From an uncultured Rhizobiaceae group bacterium (GTDB taxonomy: Bacteria; Pseudomonadota; Alphaproteobacteria; Rhizobiales; Rhizobiaceae), in assembly GCA_905479965.1 (NCBI GenBank), contig CAJQOR010000478.1, positions 1 to 10,510 on the forward strand: a stretch of DNA of 10,510 bases, in the 5' to 3' direction. The position numbers and the translations under genes are program-made. A model generated the notes under the pieces. The model worked only from the letters and a program-made list of their open reading frames with translations. It made no database searches and was not told where the DNA came from. How positions within the stretch are numbered: the stretch's first letter is position 1; each line of letters opens with the position of its first letter. Below, one piece after another: positions 7,062 through 10,510 of this stretch.

Positions 7062-8482
7062 TGTTTTTCCATTTCTGTTATTGCATTTGTTAAACCATCA
7101 ACAAAGCCAGGGTATTGAGTTGGTAGATCGGCCCATAAACGTTTTGATTGGGCAAATTCCGTCTCTTGTCCCGCCTTTAAGAGAGGCTCTAATAAATTCC
7201 AGTAGGTTTCGTAGTAAGGAATAGGCATGTTGCCTGATACAGTGCGACGCGCATAAACGTACCAACTAGCAACACAATCATATCCATGAATTGGTGTAAT
7301 GCCTTGCTTGAGACATGATTCAAGCGTTGGTCTTATAAAGACGGGCATCTTAGAAAAACCATCCATACAAATACGTTCAAGCTGATCAGCAATTGCGCGA
7401 TTGGAGAAACGCTTTGCTATTTTCGCTAGATATTCGTCTTTGTTTAATGGCAGCTCCATATTAAGACCTGGCAGAACTTCTTTTGTCTCATAATTATCGA
7501 AAAACTGTCGAAGTTCTGGGTCTATAAATGCTTGATCATAAGTGTCGTGACCAGCAAGTGCACCCAAGTAACAAAGGCCCGTGTGACCACCGTTCAAGAT
7601 GCGAATTTTTGCTTCTTCATATGGATCAACATCATCAACAATTTCCACGCCAACTTTGCCAATATCTGGCATTGGTGCGCAGAATTTACGTTCGATCACC
7701 CATTGAGAAAATGCTTCACCATGGATGGGATCAAAATGTCCAACCCCAAAGCTTTCGGCAATTTCTTGATGAAGTGTTTCATCTGCGCGTGGTGTGATGC
7801 GGTCAACCATGGAACATGGGAAGCTGACATTATCTTCAACCCATGCCAACAGTTCAGTCTCACCTATAAGTGCAAGATAATGCTTGAAATTGTTTTCAAG
7901 CATATGACCATTGGAACGAATATTATCGCAGCAAAGGATATTAACCGGATTGTTTGTTTCCTGATGACGCTGCTTTAACCCTAACGTTAAAAACGCATAA
8001 ATAGAGGTTGTCTGAGCACCGGAAATTTCATCTGCGATCAAAGGATCATTCGTGTTGAGAGAAAAATCATCATTTAGATAATACCCGCTCTCCGTCACGG
8101 TGATTGTGATCATGTGTACATTTGGATTAGCAATTGCACTTTCTGCAGCATCTGCATCCAGCGACCAATCCAAAAATTGGCAATGCGAACGCACGAGGCG
8201 TAATTCTTTGTCACCCTCAGGGGATGTGGTTTTTAAGATATAACCATTCTCAACCTGTGAGGAGTTTGCAAATGCTGAAGATTCACCGGCTCTTAAATTA
8301 ATAGCGGTAATGCCCCATCTCAGATCTCCGGTTTGATCCATATAATCGTCAAGATAAACAGCCTGGTGGGCGCGATGGAAAGCCCCGTAACCAATATGTA
8401 CAACACCTAGCAAACAATCTGAGCGATCATAACGTGTTGAAACGAGTTCTGGGTTTGACTGATGTATTGTGGCTAAAGTCAT
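7049..8482 (-). CDS. mtlK: Mannitol 2-dehydrogenase-family polyol dehydrogenase
   Basis: A 477-residue polyol-specific long-chain dehydrogenase, normal length for the family; it oxidises D-mannitol (often also arabitol or sorbitol) to the ketose with NAD+ in the cytoplasm. The N-terminal Rossmann motif is VVHIGYGAFHRAHQ (27-40), followed by the family element NILCCDNIRSNG (181-192). The catalytic K-x4-N-x2-H motif is intact in AKIRILNGGHTGLCYLG, giving Lys292, Asn297 and His300. The C-terminal domain runs to MEKQWPV. Its ATG overlaps the AraC stop (ATGA) with GAAGG upstream, and its 3' end overlaps the ATPase start. It is the first catabolic step of the operon and feeds the PfkB kinase. The same family is called mtlD in Pseudomonas. 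Confidence 0.92.
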   Translation of the reverse strand: MTLATIHQSNPELVSTRYDRSDCLLGVVHIGYGAFHRAHQAVYLDDYMDQTGDLRWGITAINLRAGESSAFANSSQVENGYILKTTSPEGDKELRLVRSHCQFLDWSLDADAAESAIANPNVHMITITVTESGYYLNDDFSLNTNDPLIADEISGAQTTSIYAFLTLGLKQRHQETNNPVNILCCDNIRSNGHMLENNFKHYLALIGETELLAWVEDNVSFPCSMVDRITPRADETLHQEIAESFGVGHFDPIHGEAFSQWVIERKFCAPMPDIGKVGVEIVDDVDPYEEAKIRILNGGHTGLCYLGALAGHDTYDQAFIDPELRQFFDNYETKEVLPGLNMELPLNKDEYLAKIAKRFSNRAIADQLERICMDGFSKMPVFIRPTLESCLKQGITPIHGYDCVASWYVYARRTVSGNMPIPYYETYWNLLEPLLKAGQETEFAQSKRLWADLPTQYPGFVDGLTNAITEMEKQWPV

Positions 8483-9375
8483 GAGCTTGCCTTCTGCTTC
8501 GGTGCCAACTCATTCAAAGCAATGTCGCGATACTCAGAAGGCGTCATGTCTTTCATTTTTAAGAACTGTCTGTTGAAATTCGCCAGGTTCTGAAAGCCCA
8601 CAGAGAAGCAAATAGCAGAGACCTGATCATCGGTTGAGTAGAGCATTGAACAAGCTTGGCTAATCCGAATGCGATTAACAAATTCTACGAATTTATTGCC
8701 TGTAAAGCGTTGAAAGTTTCGTGAAAATGCAGCTGGGCTCATCCCGGCCATATTTGCCGCCATGTCGATAGAAATATCTTCCGAATAATGCTGAGAAATA
8801 TAATCAACAACTTCAGCGATACGTGCCTGCTTTGAATTGCCTTCTGGCTGGATCATACCCGCCACTGAAAGTGCGCGTTTTTCTGCATGTTCGTTTACCC
8901 GAACTAAGAAACGTAAGAACGCCACAATCCGTTCAGCGCCCCGTGTGGACCTTATGCGTTCAAGGTGACCCTTGGCAAAAGTTGGATTAAAACCTGTAAA
9001 TTCAATACCAGATTTTGACATTTCAAACATAGCATCCATCTCGCGGAATTCTGGGAATGCAACAGCCAATTGATCTACGCTTTCCTGGCTAAATTGAACC
9101 AGCATGTCACGGATTTCAACGGGTTTTGGGTCTGTCACTTCATCAGTGATCCAGTTGTGCGGCAGATGTGGCCCTGTCAAAAACAATGACCCCGGTGAAA
9201 ACTCACCGATATAATCACCCACAAATGCTTTACCGCGCGTTGCAACAACAAGATGTAGCTCATATTCAGGATGACTATGCCAGCGGCAAAGATCTGTTGG
9301 CCAACCGTGCTCAAGATACCGAATGGTCTCTGTGGCGCGATCAACATATTCAAATTCTGGCAGAATAATCGACAT
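8479..9375 (-). CDS. AraC-family regulator with N-terminal cupin domain, probable polyol operon activator
   Basis: A 298-residue regulator. Residues ~20-95 form a cupin-like sensor (CRWHSHPEYELHLVV with histidines 33 and 35, then GEFSPGSLFLTGPHLPHNW); a linker follows, and residues ~185-285 carry two AraC helix-turn-helices: DISIDMAANMAGMSPAAFSRN, then ISAICFSVGF-like VSAICFSVGFQNLANFNRQF and the closing MTPSEYR. It sits inside the operon between the SDR remnant and the dehydrogenase, overlapping the latter by ATGA, so it is made together with the genes it probably controls. Functionally it resembles MtlR-type AraC regulators of mannitol operons, but orthology is not proven. The start ATG 9375-9373 has GAGG six bases upstream, lying within the last codons of the SDR remnant. 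Confidence 0.88.
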   Translation of the reverse strand: MSIILPEFEYVDRATETIRYLEHGWPTDLCRWHSHPEYELHLVVATRGKAFVGDYIGEFSPGSLFLTGPHLPHNWITDEVTDPKPVEIRDMLVQFSQESVDQLAVAFPEFREMDAMFEMSKSGIEFTGFNPTFAKGHLERIRSTRGAERIVAFLRFLVRVNEHAEKRALSVAGMIQPEGNSKQARIAEVVDYISQHYSEDISIDMAANMAGMSPAAFSRNFQRFTGNKFVEFVNRIRISQACSMLYSTDDQVSAICFSVGFQNLANFNRQFLKMKDMTPSEYRDIALNELAPKQKASS

Positions 9376-9378
9376 CAG

Positions 9379-9630
9379 CTACCTCAATACGTCCCCACCA
9401 TCAACGCAAAACAATTGCGTTGTGATGTATTGCGATTGATATAAGGGAACCAGAACGTTAATTCCATGCTCATTCTCGCAACGATCTTGGAAACAATCAC
9501 CAAGACCAGTTGTGAAAACGTGTGCCCCAAGCACTGCTAAGTGTTCGGCAACAGATGTACCGATTTCACTATTCGCACTGGTCGCAAGATGCTCACCAGA
9601 TAAGTCCATTGGGGCAGGGTTGAAGATCAT
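9379..9630 (-). pseudogene. Decayed short-chain dehydrogenase/reductase (internal deletion)
   Basis: The 83-codon frame has both ends of an SDR but not the middle. Its start (MIFNPAPMDLSGEH) and SVAEHLAVLGAHVFTTG match the first Rossmann unit, and its end (YITTQLFCVDGGDVLR) matches the usual SDR C-terminus, where YxTGQxxxVDGG is expected. Intact members are about 250 residues, so roughly 165 residues including the catalytic Ser-Tyr-Lys are gone. The cofactor motif TGANSGIG is changed to TSANSEIG (codons AGT and GAA, each one G-to-A step from glycine codons GGT and GGA), and TGQ near the end is now TTQ. Its ATG still overlaps the permease stop, so it kept its operon slot. In related smo operons an SDR sorbitol dehydrogenase (SmoS) lies near here; that this is its relic is inference. 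Not functional as an SDR. Confidence 0.75.
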
Positions 9631-10322
9631 TTTACCGCACCAAACGTGAGACCCTGTACGAGTTGCTTTTGACAGAACCACCCTAGGACCACAATCGGCC
9701 CCACAGCAGCCATCGATACTGCTGATAGCCGCCCGAAGAACAAGCCCTCAGGTGCACGGTTACCTTCAATCAGCTTGGACAATGTCGCAGCTTCCGTTGT
9801 TGTCAAACGCACAGTCCAATAAGCTTCGTTCCATGCGAAGATAAAGCATAAAAGCGCGGTAGAGGCCAAACCACCCCAGGCCAACGGGAGTAGAATATCT
9901 TTGATCTCACCCCAAGTGCTCACGCCATCCATCTTACCAGCTTCGATAATCTCTTTCGGGATTTCTTTAAAATACGTAAAGAGCATCCAGATCACGATTG
10001 GCAAGTTGATCAAGCTGAGAACAATGATGATTAGAAAATGAGTATCAAACACGCCCAAGAAATTTTTGGTCAAAAATGTCATTGGATAGAGCACCGCCGC
10101 CGCCGGCAACATCTTTGTCGAAAGCATCCACATCAAGATATCTTTGGTGTGACGGCTTGGGTCAAACGCCATGGCGTAAGCTGCCGGCACACCAACAAAC
10201 AATGTAAAGCCCGTCGCTAGTGTCGTTGTGATGACTGAGTTCGCCGCAAAGCGCCAGTAATCGTAGTTTTCAGCCATGTTGAGGTAATTATCAAGCGTAG
10301 GTGTGAAGAAGAACAAGAATTC
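9627..10322 (-). pseudogene. smoG: ABC polyol importer permease (SmoG/MtlG/MalG type), missing its N-terminus
   Basis: About 230 residues of a CUT1 inner-membrane permease from FLFFFTPTLDNYLNMAENYDY to the stop at 9629-9627. The cytoplasmic EAA loop that docks onto the ATPase is intact (EAGKMDGVSTWGEIKDILLP, near 126-145), as are later membrane helices. Full-length relatives are about 275 residues, beginning with a transmembrane helix and a long periplasmic segment; here those ~45 residues are replaced by unrelated sequence (RTRAYQIHFLYGCLDE, back to a stop at 10430-10428). The only nearby start is TTG 10316 within the conserved part. The first membrane helix is therefore missing and the protein is probably non-functional. 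The binding protein and partner permease that normally precede it are not present. Confidence 0.82.
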
Positions 10323-10456
10323 ATCAAGACAGCCGTATAGAAAATGGATTTGATAAGCCCTCGTCCGAAATCGGTAGCTGGCTGGAATATTTCGCTGCCT
10401 CCTCCTTGGATAGCGAGGCAGGCTTAACTAAACCTGCCAATAAAAAAATATTGTGA
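10322..10456 (+). CDS. Possible C-terminal end of an unidentified + strand protein (partial)
   Basis: Beyond the permease junction a + strand frame runs HQDSRIENGFDKP, then SSEIGSWLEYFAASSLD, and ends PANKKIL before TGA 10454-10456. Composition is protein-like (helical, charged, normal codon mix), while the - strand frames there look poor, so this may be a real C-terminus. Upstream it continues only into antisense of the permease and stops at 10304-10306. No family is recognised. It could be chance. Confidence 0.28.
   Translation, partial: HQDSRIENGFDKPSSEIGSWLEYFAASSLDSEAGLTKPANKKIL
10395..10438. repeat. Two competing short hairpins sharing one arm
   Basis: CTGCCTC (10395-10401) is an exact inverted repeat of GAGGCAG (10415-10421), and GGCAGG (10417-10422) is an exact inverted repeat of CCTGCC (10433-10438). 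The two stems share 10417-10421, so only one can form at a time. A run of A follows on the + strand (10442-10448), not T, so this is not a canonical terminator on that strand. Confidence 0.35.
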
Positions 10457-10510
10457 GGGGCTTCGCCATCGCTACTACCGTACAGAATGAAACTTTTTTG
10501 GTAGTCGAAC
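10457..10510. other. Unassigned right end
   Basis: Fifty-four bases after the possible TGA stop contain no supported gene or site. A TTTTTT run occurs near 10495-10500 without a convincing stem before it. Confidence 0.3.

Noticed and set aside
7532..7978. A 148-codon + strand open frame
   Set aside because: It lies entirely antisense to the polyol dehydrogenase, whose catalytic motifs are intact, and its predicted protein has no recognisable domain.
10314..10316. TTG 10316 as the true start of the permease
   Set aside because: It falls inside the conserved FLFFFTPTL stretch, has no visible ribosome site and would leave out the first membrane helix; truncation explains it better.
10433..10450. 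GGCAGG/CCTGCC stem followed by A-rich sequence as a terminator
   Set aside because: The homopolymer is A on the + strand downstream of the stem; on the - strand the T-run comes before the stem, so neither direction fits.

Overview
The window looks like accessory metabolism from a marine-type alphaproteobacterium of moderately low GC (mid-40s by eye). This rests on tightly overlapping ATGA gene junctions, a DctP/DctQ/DctM-type TRAP transporter, and a polyol ABC cluster ordered like the smo/mtl operons of Rhodobacter-like bacteria. The genus cannot be named from the sequence.

Layout. (1) Positions 1-118 hold the end of an unidentified + strand gene and the first 13 codons of another. (2) Positions 119-484 (- strand) encode the first ~122 residues of a LysR regulator whose ligand-binding half is missing. 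(3) Positions 485-599 are the divergent control region. (4) Positions 600-5037 (+) form a four-gene operon: TRAP solute-binding protein, small and large membrane subunits, and a cytoplasmic sulfatase / phosphonate-monoester-hydrolase-like enzyme. (5) Positions 5080-10320 (-) form a convergent polyol operon, read in transcription order: truncated ABC permease (SmoG/MtlG type), decayed SDR dehydrogenase, AraC regulator, mannitol-type polyol dehydrogenase, ABC ATPase and PfkB fructokinase. (6) Positions 10320-10510 are unrelated sequence that may carry the end of a + strand gene.

How the genes work together. The TRAP system probably imports a small anionic compound with a sulfate ester or similar ester bond, which the signal-peptide-less hydrolase then cleaves inside the cell; LysR would be the expected regulator. 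In the polyol operon, sugar alcohol enters by the ABC importer, the dehydrogenase converts it to a ketose (mannitol to fructose), and the kinase makes the sugar phosphate. The solute-binding protein and first permease expected upstream of the SmoG-like gene are absent, and that permease lacks its N-terminus.

Most notable: homology stops abruptly near both ends (about 118/119 and 10320), and an SDR gene is reduced to 83 codons with its nucleotide-binding glycines lost. The end junctions could be real rearrangements or assembly joins; the sequence alone cannot tell. No RNA genes, CRISPR arrays or complete insertion sequences were seen.
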